Source: Alteromonas sp. KC3 (GTDB lineage: Bacteria; Pseudomonadota; Gammaproteobacteria; Enterobacterales; Alteromonadaceae). Taken from it: a stretch of 64,000 nucleotides of DNA. A program made the position numbers and the translations under genes. Every line of letters starts with the position of its first letter. Position 1 is the first letter of the stretch. Below the pieces are notes generated by a model, which was given only the letters and a program-made list of their open reading frames with translations, was not told the DNA's origin and ran no database searches. The stretch lies in assembly GCF_016756315.1 (NCBI RefSeq), contig NZ_AP024235.1:2666001-2730000 (forward strand), written 5' to 3'. Of this stretch, positions 54,754 to 63,998 are shown one piece after another.

Positions 54754-56892
54754 ATGCTCACATATATGTCATTACGCTTTCGATACATCGTCGCGTTATT
54801 GCTAACAGCAACGCTTGTCACACTGTCCTTTTTTATTATTTACAGTCTGATTGATGAGCAAAAATACGACGCAGAAATCATCAATATTGCAGGGCAACAA
54901 CGCATGCTATCGCAGCGTATTGCGTTATTGAGCTCTACAGGCGCTGCGTGTAGAGGCTCATTAGAAGAGACATACCTAGAGGCAACACTAGAAACCTTTA
55001 AAGTAAATCATTACAGACTTACCTCACTCCCTAACCTTCCTGTTAATGTAAAAGACGCTTATTTTGGTAATGGCCAACTTGACGAGCACGTAAGAAACTA
55101 CATCAACGAAGCGCAAAATATACTGGAAAGCCCAATGTGCGAAAAGGGTTTGAGTTTGTCTATTGAGCAAGTCACCGATTTACTCACTGCATTAGACAAT
55201 GTCGTTAATTTCTTCGAGCAAGAAGCTTCAACGCGCGTTAGTGATGTCGCTCAGATTGAAATATTTATTTGGCTAGCCACTTTGCTATTACTGACGATTG
55301 AAGCTTTTGTTATTTTTTGGCCTCTGGAAAAAACAATTAAAGCCGCTTTTGATAAGCAAATTATACTCAGAAACGAGGCACAAGCATTAGCTCGGCAAGC
55401 TGAGAAAGCCAGTAAGGCAAAGTCCGAATTTCTTTCTAGCATGAGTCATGAACTACGCACCCCAATGAATGGTTTGTTTGGCATGATTGAATTGGCGCTA
55501 GACAATCCAAGTAAAAGCGATGTTTACCTAAAGAAAGCACGGGCATCTGGTCGCCAGCTCCTCGTGTTAATAAACGATATTCTGGATATATCGAAAATTG
55601 AAGCTGGCAAAATAATTGTTGAGCAAGCGCCTGTGGATATTTTACAAGTTCTCGATGACGTTGTGTCGCTACAGCGCGTGGCATGTCAGCGCAAGGGGCT
55701 AACGTTTCATTATTATAAAGATCCGTCTTTACCGCATGTTATAACCGGAGATATCACTCGATTATCTCAGGTGTTACATAACTTACTCAGCAATGCGATT
55801 AAGTTTACCGAAAAAGGTAGTGTGACCTTTCAAGTGTCGTACCTTCGCAAGTCGAAATCCAATGTGCTTTCTATTGAAATTACCGATACAGGAATTGGCA
55901 TTGAAGAAAAGCAATTGGCGCATATTTTTAACAAGTTTGAGCAGGCAGACAATTCAACAACCCGTTCATATGGTGGTACTGGATTGGGGTTAAGTATAGC
56001 CAAGCAACTTGCCCAACTTATGAAAGGTGACATTTCTGTGCGATCAACGTATGGCAAAGGAAGCACGTTTACTTTTTCCATTCAAGTTGAAGAGTCGACG
56101 CTTCCAGTATTAACTGTTAAACCTAATTCCAGCATTCGGTGTGCAATTGTAGATGACCTACAAACTAGCAGAGAATATATCAATCACGTGGTCTCTTCCT
56201 TACAGATTGAAAGCGCGTGCTACTACAGCGCTAAGTCATTTCTCGCTGATGATCCACTTTCATTCGATGTTATTATTCTCGATATCGCTATGCCTGAAAT
56301 GAGCGGGCCTCAGTTGCTTCGGGAACTAAGAAACCAAGAGCCCATCAACTTTCCTCGCGTCATTCTCATATCTGCGGAACTCGAGCGATTAGAATACGAA
56401 GACGACGTTTCTTCTTTGATTTGGAAGACACATGCTAAGCCTATAAATCGACGCGAACTAGAAAACGACTTAACATCGCTCATTCAGGTTCAAGACAATA
56501 AAAACGATACTGCTCACACGCGTAATGACAATGTGCGTATTCTTCTGGCCGAAGACAATGAGATTAACGCTGAAGTAGTGAAAACAATGCTGAAAAGTGC
56601 AGGTTACAAATGCTTACACGTAAAGAATGGAAAGGACGCTGTAGATGCCTGTAAACAACATACCTTTGACCTCATCCTGATGGATTGCAATATGCCAATT
56701 ATGGATGGCCTTGAAGCATCGAGTATATTAAGAAATACACTGAGTATTAACACTCCAATAGCTGCGCTTACTGCCAATGCTTTTTTGGAAGATAAAGAGG
56801 AATGTCTAGCCGCTGGCATGAATGACTTCCTTACCAAACCACTAGACAAAGCAACTTTACTCGCTTGTATTAACAAGCACACCAAGCACTAG
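54754..56892 (+). CDS. Hybrid sensor histidine kinase with PilJ-type sensor
   Basis: A 712-residue inner-membrane kinase. Helix 1 (~8-30) and helix 2 (~168-190) bracket a periplasmic PilJ/NarX-type sensor domain with INIAGQQRMLSQRIALLSS, the pattern of nitrate-sensor-like domains. The H-box is SSMSHELRTPMNGLF, and the ATPase motifs are NLLSNAIKFTEKG, ITDTGIGIE and GGTGLGLSIAKQL. Two receivers follow: REC1 with AIVDD and VIILDIAMPEMSG, and REC2 with LLAEDNEIN and LILMDCNMPIMDG. There is no HPt domain, so the phosphate must leave by another protein. The start could also be the ATG at 54769. Confidence 0.9.
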   Translation: MLTYMSLRFRYIVALLLTATLVTLSFFIIYSLIDEQKYDAEIINIAGQQRMLSQRIALLSSTGAACRGSLEETYLEATLETFKVNHYRLTSLPNLPVNVKDAYFGNGQLDEHVRNYINEAQNILESPMCEKGLSLSIEQVTDLLTALDNVVNFFEQEASTRVSDVAQIEIFIWLATLLLLTIEAFVIFWPLEKTIKAAFDKQIILRNEAQALARQAEKASKAKSEFLSSMSHELRTPMNGLFGMIELALDNPSKSDVYLKKARASGRQLLVLINDILDISKIEAGKIIVEQAPVDILQVLDDVVSLQRVACQRKGLTFHYYKDPSLPHVITGDITRLSQVLHNLLSNAIKFTEKGSVTFQVSYLRKSKSNVLSIEITDTGIGIEEKQLAHIFNKFEQADNSTTRSYGGTGLGLSIAKQLAQLMKGDISVRSTYGKGSTFTFSIQVEESTLPVLTVKPNSSIRCAIVDDLQTSREYINHVVSSLQIESACYYSAKSFLADDPLSFDVIILDIAMPEMSGPQLLRELRNQEPINFPRVILISAELERLEYEDDVSSLIWKTHAKPINRRELENDLTSLIQVQDNKNDTAHTRNDNVRILLAEDNEINAEVVKTMLKSAGYKCLHVKNGKDAVDACKQHTFDLILMDCNMPIMDGLEASSILRNTLSINTPIAALTANAFLEDKEECLAAGMNDFLTKPLDKATLLACINKHTKH

Positions 56893-56906
56893 TCAATAGC
56901 AAACTC

Positions 56907-57791
56907 TTATTGAAACGGCACCTGTTGCCCGATATAGCCAGGTGCAATGGCCAAATTATCTGTGTTAGCAAGCGAGCTCTGATTGCGCAACCACAGCTGA
57001 TACTCCCCCGTTTTCAAGCTGGCGTGTTTGGTACAGTCTACATTCCAACGGCGTAATAGGTATCCCGCCATTGCAGCACGTACTTGCAAAGTCAATACCC
57101 CCTCTTCCATCGCATAATCTAATTCTATCGCCGTAGGAAATTTTATATTCTTGGGGTGCGGTACAATTTCTAGTGGAATTAAGCGCTGCCACTGCTCATC
57201 ACAGTCAATACATTCATGAGGCTCTGGCGCGGATTTAACGGTAACTTTACTGATGCGCGTTAATACAAAATCTCTAAAGCTCTGCGATTTTCTATCAAAT
57301 GCTCTAACATGCCACCGTTGTCCGTTATCAACAATGCTGTGAGGAACTATCTCTCGTGCGCCGCTACCACTGGAAAGTGACGTATAGATAATGCTAATAG
57401 CCTTTTGATTAACTATGGCCTGAACAACCTTAGCAACAACAAAAATGTCTGGTACGTTTAATGACGACGCGCTCTCCACAGGAAAGTGAATATCACCGAT
57501 AGCGTCGAAACCATCCGATATATCATTAGCCAGCTTAACGAGCGTACGCCTAGCGTCATGTTCAAATAAGGGAGAGTAAGTCTCGGTTTGAAAATACCGT
57601 TTCTCTCGCGGATCATAAATCAGGTTATCCGGTGCTAATTCTTTGTATAGTGTGAAATCTCGCGACCCCGCAGATAACCCTACTTGAAACCGGTTGATGA
57701 GATCCTGACGATGGATAGCACCTTTAAACAAAAGGCAAAAATCGATATACGCCAAACGCTGGCGTTGTGAAAATGAAATTGAATCTAACAT
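56907..57791 (-). CDS. WYL-domain transcriptional regulator of BrxR/CapW type
   Basis: A 294-residue protein from ATG 57791. The N-terminal winged helix reads SQRQRLAYIDFCLLFKGAIHR, followed by FQVGLSAGSRDFTLYKELAP, then NLIYDPREKRYFQ. The WYL domain (~125-200) has ISIIYTSLSSGSGAREIVPHSIVDNGQRWHVRAFD and RDFVLTRI, and a WCX-type C-terminus ends it. This is the layout of BrxR/CapW regulators, which repress BREX and CBASS anti-phage systems. No defence genes lie beside it here, so its targets are open. A longer start at 57917 adds a poor 42-residue N-terminus and is not used. Confidence 0.75.
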   Translation of the reverse strand: MLDSISFSQRQRLAYIDFCLLFKGAIHRQDLINRFQVGLSAGSRDFTLYKELAPDNLIYDPREKRYFQTETYSPLFEHDARRTLVKLANDISDGFDAIGDIHFPVESASSLNVPDIFVVAKVVQAIVNQKAISIIYTSLSSGSGAREIVPHSIVDNGQRWHVRAFDRKSQSFRDFVLTRISKVTVKSAPEPHECIDCDEQWQRLIPLEIVPHPKNIKFPTAIELDYAMEEGVLTLQVRAAMAGYLLRRWNVDCTKHASLKTGEYQLWLRNQSSLANTDNLAIAPGYIGQQVPFQ

Positions 57792-57890
57792 ACAAAGCGC
57801 TGGTTGTTTTTCTTCAGTGTGGTTTATTTTAAGTCGTATGTAAATAGTGGTTTTCAACTTGGCGCACATTTTCTTAGCGTTTATCAGCTT

Positions 57891-57927
57891 AAAAAAAAGC
57901 CCGGTGCTTGTTATCAAGCCACCGGGC
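57891..57927 (-). terminator. Terminator after the PEP-CTERM gene
   Basis: AGCCCGGTG pairs with CACCGGGCT with an inner CTTG/CAAG pair, followed on the minus strand by T8. Confidence 0.9.
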
Positions 57928-57949
57928 TACCACTACACTGCAAGTTTAT

Positions 57950-58549
57950 TTATTTTGCATTTTGCTTACGGCTATACACCAATGCAGCCAAACCTAGCAG
58001 TGCCAGTATTCCTGTGCTTGGCGCAGGAACCTGACTTACAGTAAAGCGCGCAGTTTCAACATCAGCAGTTTGAGTAGAGCCCAAAGCAGCATCAAAAAAA
58101 TCGCTTTGCGTAAAACTAAACGCGTCGATGTTATCGCCCGCAGCAGTAGCAATAAACTGTAACGTATACAAGCCTACCGTTGTCATACCCGATTGGAAAA
58201 ACGGATTTGCCATCGGAGAAGCAATTGAAGAACCTGATACCATATTCCCTGTAACGCTACCGGCAAATAGCTCAGATGGAAATATGCCAGGCGCCATAGA
58301 AGGGCCAAACGCCATTAAACTAGTTAGGCTTGGCTCAACTGCACTGAGTACACTTGAATCAAAGTTGAATGCCGTTACATATGACGAAAAGAATGTTTGC
58401 GTGCCGTTTTCAACTAAGCCAGTCAAACTCACTGTCACGCTAATGGTGTCACCCACGTTATATTCAGTTTTGTCAGTAGTCAGTGTGATAAATGCAGCGT
58501 TTGCATTAAATGTCATTGCTGCCAAAAATACTAAAATAAGCTTTTTCAT
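57950..58549 (-). CDS. Exported cohesin-like protein with PEP-CTERM-type sorting tail
   Basis: A 199-residue exported protein. The signal peptide is residues 1-18 (MKKLILVFLAAMTFNANA). Residues ~20-165 have a cohesin-like pattern: DKTEYNVGDTISVTVSLTGL, then AFNFDSSVLSAVEP, and later VGLYTLQFIATAAGDNIDAF. The C-terminus is VPAPSTGILALLGLAALVYS followed by RKQNAK, which is the Pro-x-Pro, hydrophobic helix and basic end of the PEP-CTERM class, normally handled by an exosortase. None is in the window. ATG 58549 lies 16 bases after the stop of the dockerin-bearing nuclease gene. The cohesin call is by pattern only and needs a profile search; many PEP-CTERM proteins have such domains with unknown partners. 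Confidence 0.65.
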   Translation of the reverse strand: MKKLILVFLAAMTFNANAAFITLTTDKTEYNVGDTISVTVSLTGLVENGTQTFFSSYVTAFNFDSSVLSAVEPSLTSLMAFGPSMAPGIFPSELFAGSVTGNMVSGSSIASPMANPFFQSGMTTVGLYTLQFIATAAGDNIDAFSFTQSDFFDAALGSTQTADVETARFTVSQVPAPSTGILALLGLAALVYSRKQNAK

Positions 58550-58565
58550 TATGTTTTTCCAAAAA

Positions 58566-61500
58566 TTAAATTGCACAACCAGCGCGCGAGCACATGCCCA
58601 TCAGCGCTTGAATATCAAAGAAGTTAACCATACCGTCGCCGTTAAAATCGTAGCTCGCATCAGTCGCTTGACCAGATAAGAAGGCTTGGTAAAACGCCAT
58701 AATGTCGTTGTAATCAACGTCGTTATCACCATCTAAATCACCCACTACTACCTCTTCAGGGAAGTTCATCACTACCACTACAGGGTCGTGATCAGAAGAG
58801 CGATAAGCGTCCGCGCCGTAGTAGCTAGCAAGTTGCGTTTCCGATTTAAATTCAACGTTGTAGTCAAATACGCGAGGCTCATCAGCATTGATATGCCACA
58901 CTGATGTGTCAACGACATACTCAGTTAGCGTGCCGCTTGTTAGTGCATGGTCTAGGTAACCCATTTCACCGCCAAAGCTATACGAGTAAGCATTAGCGCC
59001 TACAAACTGATTAACAACGTTGGTATAACCTGCTGCTTCCAATGCCAAAATTGGAGACTCTTTCGCGTAAGCATTCAAATCGCCCATAATCAGTACGCGG
59101 TCTGAAAGCACTTCGCTGTTTGCTTCAATAAGTGCCAATAAACCTTGTGCTGCTTCGGTACGAAGTGCATTCCAGCAACCTTGACCATCACCTAAATCGG
59201 CGTTGTCACCTGTAGCGCTGCCACAGCTTCCTTTCGACTTAAAGTGGTTGATAGCAAAAGCAAAGCTTTCGCCGTTACTGTTTACGCTGAAGTTTTGAAT
59301 AAGTGGTTGTCTATTGCCGTAATCAAAAGGCGCAGCATTTGAGGTAATTGGATTACCGACAGGCGTAACGACCGCTTGCTTGTATAGCATGCCTACCGCA
59401 ATAGCATCGCCACCTAATAGCGACTCAAGTGCCACATAAGCATATTCATCACTACCCAACTCGGCATTTACGCTATCGACAAGTGTCGCTATCGCTGAGT
59501 CATTGCCATAACCGTCGTTTTCAATCTCAACAAGACCTAAAACATCAGCGTTCATAGCAACAATAGCGGCAACCGTTTTCGCATTTTGACGGTTGAACTC
59601 TAGCTCACTATCAGCACCGCGAGACGTTGGGAACTCTGGGCCATTGAAGTAGTTAAGCACGTTAAAGCTTGCTACTTTCACGTCGCCTTGTGCACGTAAA
59701 ATTGGCGCGCGTGTTCTTGGATTAGTGCGGGTGGTCTGCAAATCACCTACAGGGATAAGATTATACGCACCGAACGCGTAGTGTAGTACGCCTTCTAAGC
59801 TTTCAACGCTATCACCTAAACGAAGCGAATTAGTATGAGAAAGACCACCCACCGGGAATTCAAGACCATCGCGGTTTTGCGAGCTGTATCCATCGTCAAC
59901 CAAAAGTGAATCTACTGCGTTTTGCGCAGCCAATGCCAGCGCCGCTTCAGAATTTGCTTCATATTGGTTTGTTGGGATCATTAAACGCTGCGATGAAACA
60001 GTGAATTGACCGTAACGGCCTAAGTTGTATATATCTGAAACCTTTAGAGTTTGCTCGAAGCTAATTTGCATACCTTCAAAGGCTTCCAGATCCACTTCTG
60101 CGTTCAGTGGCAATGACAACGTTGAATACAGTACGCTTTCACCAGCGCCCAGTACCTCGGCATTTGCAGTAAGCGTTAATTGAGTAACACCATAGCGCTC
60201 GCCAACTGTCGCATTTAAGCGAACTGCATCGCCAGCTTGTGGCATCTCGTTGTATGCGCCGACGTAAACGAAAACACCTTCTGAAGTAGCGGTATTGTCA
60301 TCAGAGTCACTGGCTTCTTCTTGTACAAAGAAGCCATCCATACCTGGTACAACTTTAGTAACTACTGCCTCTACAACTACGTCGCTTCCAACTAGCTCAG
60401 ACGCTGCAGACGCTCCCTGGATAGCGCTGATAAGCACTACTTCAGGTACTGGGTCAGTAGGATCTGTTGGGTCTGTTGGGTCTGTTGGGTCTGTTGGACC
60501 GCTAACATTACCGTTATGGGCACCAAAATTGCTGAATGTATTTTGCGCGAAGCTGTCCCACTCAACACTTGCATCGAAGCTTCCACTACGCGACGTGTTA
60601 CCGCCGGTTACAGTGCTTTTACGCACTAACGTTACGTCTTTACCCCAATTAGTTCTAACGCCAAACGTCCCTAGAGAGTCCACAACGTCGCCGTTGTACG
60701 TCAACTCTATGTAGTCATCGCCGTTAAAATTGATAACAAAATCACTAATGGTCGAGCCAGAAGTAAGTGATGCATCAGCCTGGCTGTTAGCAAATGTCGC
60801 CACGCCACCTGACGGTATTGAGCCTTCTAAGGCAAGTACTTTGCCGTCATTTTCACCTGAGGCGCCGTTTGAAAACAGTACTAACGAGTAACCAGAAAGG
60901 TCGACAGCTTCAGCACTGCTATTGAACAGTTCAATCGCTTTGTTGAAACTACTTCCCTCGATGTACTCAGAAATGTAAACACTGTGAGATGAAGGCGGTG
61001 TATTTCCACCAGTATCGCCACCTGTGTCACCGCCAGTATCGCCACCTGTGTCGCCGCCAGTATCAACGCCAGTATCACCGCCAGTGTCGCCACCTGTATC
61101 AGTACCGCTGCCATCACAGCTCTCATTATATATAAGCGATGCAAGCTCAGGTTTATCAATAAATGGGTTGCGGTTTCCTTGGAATTCGAAAACGCGCTCG
61201 TTACGACGTCGCTCAAAGTCATCTACAGGATCACTTTCATGCCATTGTAGTAACACGCACAATTTACCGAAAGCGGCTTCTTCCGTCGTAGTTAAACGGT
61301 TTAGAAGTACGAGGTCTTCCTCAGTATCGCCAGCCGTATTTCCATCATAGCGCACATCCATATAAAGCATTGAACGGGCAACATCCCCTTTCACCGCATC
61401 ACGAGGTTCAAAAGAATCATTGTCAACGCGGTTAGCTGGCGCTTCGCTTAACGGACTATCACTGAAATCAAAATCGAGATTACCACGAGAACTATTGACC

Positions 61501-62603
61501 GAAATGTCAGTAGGACGCAAATGTAGAATATCTGTGTACGCCGTTAGGCTCGAGCTAGAGAAACCATGGCTTTTCGCCCACACATGTTCGCGGTTCCAAT
61601 TGTCTGGATTTGAGCTTTGTGTACCGCTTCCATTTGTTGACTTAGCTTGAGAAACACCCTTATAGAACAACACAACATTATCGGTATTTGCAGGGTCTTC
61701 ATCGGTATAAGTAAGTGCTGTCCATACTTCAGAATAGCTAAGTGTGCGATGACCGTTTTCAATAATATCGTGAGCCGCTGCTTTAAGAGTGACCGCATTC
61801 TCATTATTAGCAATTGCAGTTTCTAGCGCTGCATAATAGTCTGACTCAACATAATCGCTGGCTAAATTAATTGCTTGTAAATCGGGGCAATTGAAGCACG
61901 TGCCAGACAAGAAAAGAAGCTCATTTGATGGGCTATCACCCTCATCAGGCGTATCACCACCAGTATCGCCCCCAGTTGAACCTGACGCTGTTACTTTAAC
62001 GCTGTCTAGGTTTGAATATTCGCTACCAGCATTGTTTGCCATAGCGACTTTGATTACGAGTGAAGCGCCAGAACCTATGTTGGCAGTTACTAATGCACTA
62101 CCAAAATCATCGAATACTGTTCTGCTGTCGCCTTCGTTTAAGGTTACTAATTCAAAAGCGCCACCGTCTATCGCGTACGACACGTCGATGTAATCAGCAT
62201 TTTCAAAAGTACCACTTTGAGAAAGCGCTACTTCTAACGTAATGTCGCCCTGACCACTAATATCAATTGTCTCGGTCTGCCATACAACGTCACCGTCAAC
62301 ATCACGTGCCTGCATAGCATTGTTGTTTACTTTGAACCAATCGCTTGTAGCGGTAATTTGTGCGCCGCTAACGTCAATTGACCAACGTTCAACACCGTCA
62401 ACTACAACATTTTGGCCTACAGGAATTGGGCCTGTTGCTCCTTTACCCTGAAGTTCAGCGGCTTCAAAGTTTTCTTCCCATAGCGTGGTAGCCGCGGCGT
62501 TAAAAGAGAGAACACTGAGTGAAAAAGCGCCGGTGAGAAGCGCATTGACGACTTTTGCCGTCTTTCTCAGTGAGAGGTTGTGTGTGTTATTCTGGATAGT
62601 CAT
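58566..62603 (-). CDS. Giant exported double nuclease (endonuclease I plus ExeM/NucH-type) with dockerin-like C-terminus
   Basis: A 1345-residue secreted protein. The signal peptide is at ~17-38. Residues ~40-205 are a beta-sandwich. Residues ~228-495 hold an endonuclease I domain with NWNREHVWAKSHGF (His340) and DILHLRPTDISVNSSRGN. A Gly-Gly-Asp-Thr repeat linker (~502-533) follows, then a lamin-tail-like domain (~540-690, SVYISEYIEGSS and KAIELFN). An Asp-Pro-Thr repeat leads to an OB-like domain and an EEP nuclease domain of ExeM/NucH type (VKVASFNVLNYFNGP, ENDGYGNDSA, MGDLNAYAKESP and SSDHDPVVV). The last 58 residues are two EF-hand loops, DLDGDNDVDYND and DFNGDGMVNFFD, as in type I dockerins. 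It would degrade extracellular DNA. ATG 62603 has GGAAG upstream. Confidence 0.85.
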   Translation of the reverse strand: MTIQNNTHNLSLRKTAKVVNALLTGAFSLSVLSFNAAATTLWEENFEAAELQGKGATGPIPVGQNVVVDGVERWSIDVSGAQITATSDWFKVNNNAMQARDVDGDVVWQTETIDISGQGDITLEVALSQSGTFENADYIDVSYAIDGGAFELVTLNEGDSRTVFDDFGSALVTANIGSGASLVIKVAMANNAGSEYSNLDSVKVTASGSTGGDTGGDTPDEGDSPSNELLFLSGTCFNCPDLQAINLASDYVESDYYAALETAIANNENAVTLKAAAHDIIENGHRTLSYSEVWTALTYTDEDPANTDNVVLFYKGVSQAKSTNGSGTQSSNPDNWNREHVWAKSHGFSSSSLTAYTDILHLRPTDISVNSSRGNLDFDFSDSPLSEAPANRVDNDSFEPRDAVKGDVARSMLYMDVRYDGNTAGDTEEDLVLLNRLTTTEEAAFGKLCVLLQWHESDPVDDFERRRNERVFEFQGNRNPFIDKPELASLIYNESCDGSGTDTGGDTGGDTGVDTGGDTGGDTGGDTGGDTGGNTPPSSHSVYISEYIEGSSFNKAIELFNSSAEAVDLSGYSLVLFSNGASGENDGKVLALEGSIPSGGVATFANSQADASLTSGSTISDFVINFNGDDYIELTYNGDVVDSLGTFGVRTNWGKDVTLVRKSTVTGGNTSRSGSFDASVEWDSFAQNTFSNFGAHNGNVSGPTDPTDPTDPTDPTDPVPEVVLISAIQGASAASELVGSDVVVEAVVTKVVPGMDGFFVQEEASDSDDNTATSEGVFVYVGAYNEMPQAGDAVRLNATVGERYGVTQLTLTANAEVLGAGESVLYSTLSLPLNAEVDLEAFEGMQISFEQTLKVSDIYNLGRYGQFTVSSQRLMIPTNQYEANSEAALALAAQNAVDSLLVDDGYSSQNRDGLEFPVGGLSHTNSLRLGDSVESLEGVLHYAFGAYNLIPVGDLQTTRTNPRTRAPILRAQGDVKVASFNVLNYFNGPEFPTSRGADSELEFNRQNAKTVAAIVAMNADVLGLVEIENDGYGNDSAIATLVDSVNAELGSDEYAYVALESLLGGDAIAVGMLYKQAVVTPVGNPITSNAAPFDYGNRQPLIQNFSVNSNGESFAFAINHFKSKGSCGSATGDNADLGDGQGCWNALRTEAAQGLLALIEANSEVLSDRVLIMGDLNAYAKESPILALEAAGYTNVVNQFVGANAYSYSFGGEMGYLDHALTSGTLTEYVVDTSVWHINADEPRVFDYNVEFKSETQLASYYGADAYRSSDHDPVVVVMNFPEEVVVGDLDGDNDVDYNDIMAFYQAFLSGQATDASYDFNGDGMVNFFDIQALMGMCSRAGCAI
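60451..60500. repeat. Nine-base tandem repeat encoding Thr-Asp-Pro linker
   Basis: Near-perfect copies of GGGTCTGTT in plus-strand sense, about five units, encode the (Asp-Pro-Thr)n linker before the OB/EEP part of the nuclease. The copy number may vary among strains. Confidence 0.8.
61006..61101. repeat. Twelve-base tandem repeat encoding Gly-Gly-Asp-Thr linker
   Basis: About eight degenerate 12-base units, alternating GTATCGCCACC and GTGTCACCGCC-like forms, encode the linker between the endonuclease I and lamin-tail domains. A shorter set lies near residue 210. Confidence 0.8.
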
Positions 62604-62927
62604 TATTTTAATCTTCCGATTTATAGGAAGGTATAAAATCTTATACATACGTATACACAGCAAGCACTTAACGAAAATAATAATATAAACGTCACACTTC
62701 TTATTAATCAGCAACTTACAGCTTTAAAATAAGTTTATTTATTAATTAACTCCACTGTACTTCGGGTCAGGGAAAGTTGAGTTGTCACATAGCGCGGTTG
62801 CTTGTGTTTTGAAGAAAAATAGAAGGTGTTTAGCGACCTAAGATGGTGCTGCGCGATTTACTTCTGCACAAAAAAAGAGCACCAAATGGTGCTCTTTTTA
62901 TTTACCTAATCGGTACCTTATTGCGCG
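62604..62927. other. Intergenic region upstream of the double nuclease
   Basis: These 324 bases are AT-rich next to the nuclease start, with its promoter presumably in 62620-62760. The terminator of the aminopeptidase gene lies at 62871. No ORF or further structure is seen. Confidence 0.5.
62871..62899 (-). terminator. Terminator after the aminopeptidase gene
   Basis: AAAAAGAGCACCA pairs with TGGTGCTCTTTTT around AA, with T-runs on both sides. Confidence 0.85.
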
Positions 62928-63998
62928 TTATTGCGCGTAGCTTGCTAAAAACGCATCAAAGTCAGCTTGAAACGCCTCCTTCAACCGCATACATTGCATA
63001 GACTCATCTTTCATTATTTCTACGCCGCGAGGCATACCCTGATGGTCATCTGCTATAGTGGCGTAGAAGTTAGTCGCTAACTTGAGGTTATCCGCTGAGC
63101 AGGTTACTGAGACAAACTCAGGCATGCGAGATACATGATAATCAGGCATTTTTGCTATCAAAGCTGTCTTGTTGTTCGACAGCCACTCATACAACATTGT
63201 ATGGTCGTCTAAATTACGCGCTACTCGCACTACCATATATAGCGTGTTAGCAGGCGTAATGCTGTCGGTCAGCGCCAAATCAAGCATCTTAAACACCGTC
63301 TCTTTATCGCTAAAATGCATTGAATAAATAAGCGTATTTTTCACGTTCGGCAACTGAGCTTCATTGAACGCTTTTTCTAAGCTTTCAAACCATTTTGCAT
63401 TGTTTGCGCCTTGGCTATTTTTAGTTGCTATTGCAATTGCGGTCCCCGCTATGCCTGATGGCACACTAGTAGTATCTTTAATGTAACGCTTCGCAATGGC
63501 TTCACTTTGCTCAACAAGCGTGCTGTTATTAGCGTGCATGCCTAACAACGTGTACAACTGGTTACGCAAGCGGATCACGTCGGTCGAGTCGCTCCCACTT
63601 TGCTCAAGCGATAACTTGTTAAGTAGTGGTAGATAATCTTGATTTAGCAATGCCGCAAATTGCGCTTTATTGCCCTCATTGACCAAATAATCAAATTCAG
63701 CTAATACACCCACAGCAGCGCGAATCACTTCAGCGTCATTATCTTTCGCCAAGGCATTCAACACTTTCATTACGCTATCAACGCCAACCTCATTTGCATT
63801 AAGCAGTGCTTGGTAGTTGTATAGTAAGTTTTTCTTTTCACGTTTGTTCAACGCATCAATATTATTTAACAATGCATTGAGTTGCCCAGACTCAATTGAC
63901 CAACGGAAGTAACCTGTTGCGTTATCATTCGGGAATACCCACTGTGCTTCTGCTAGTTGCGGTAGTGAAGTGGTTTTCTTGTCAATAAAGACAACGTC
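62928..63998 (-). CDS. M1-family aminopeptidase, C-terminal ERAP1-like region (runs off right edge)
   Basis: The minus-strand frame is open from the right window edge to a TAA at 62928, giving 356 residues with no start, so the gene is cut by the edge. The visible part begins VVFIDKK, then EAQWVFPNDNATGYFRWSIE, and continues as paired helices with KREKKNLLYNYQALLNANEV and FAALLNQDYLPLL, typical of the ERAP1-like C-terminal domain of M1 aminopeptidases. The zinc motif HExxH would lie upstream, off the window. An apparent start at 63872 (TTG) is internal. The protein would trim N-terminal residues from peptides. Confidence 0.7.
   Translation of the reverse strand, partial: DVVFIDKKTTSLPQLAEAQWVFPNDNATGYFRWSIESGQLNALLNNIDALNKREKKNLLYNYQALLNANEVGVDSVMKVLNALAKDNDAEVIRAAVGVLAEFDYLVNEGNKAQFAALLNQDYLPLLNKLSLEQSGSDSTDVIRLRNQLYTLLGMHANNSTLVEQSEAIAKRYIKDTTSVPSGIAGTAIAIATKNSQGANNAKWFESLEKAFNEAQLPNVKNTLIYSMHFSDKETVFKMLDLALTDSITPANTLYMVVRVARNLDDHTMLYEWLSNNKTALIAKMPDYHVSRMPEFVSVTCSADNLKLATNFYATIADDHQGMPRGVEIMKDESMQCMRLKEAFQADFDAFLASYAQ

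Noticed and set aside
60295..60714. Plus-strand frame of 139 codons rich in Ser, Thr and Gly-Ser-Val repeats
   Set aside because: It is the antisense reading of the nuclease repeat linker; its repetitive composition comes from the nine-base repeats.
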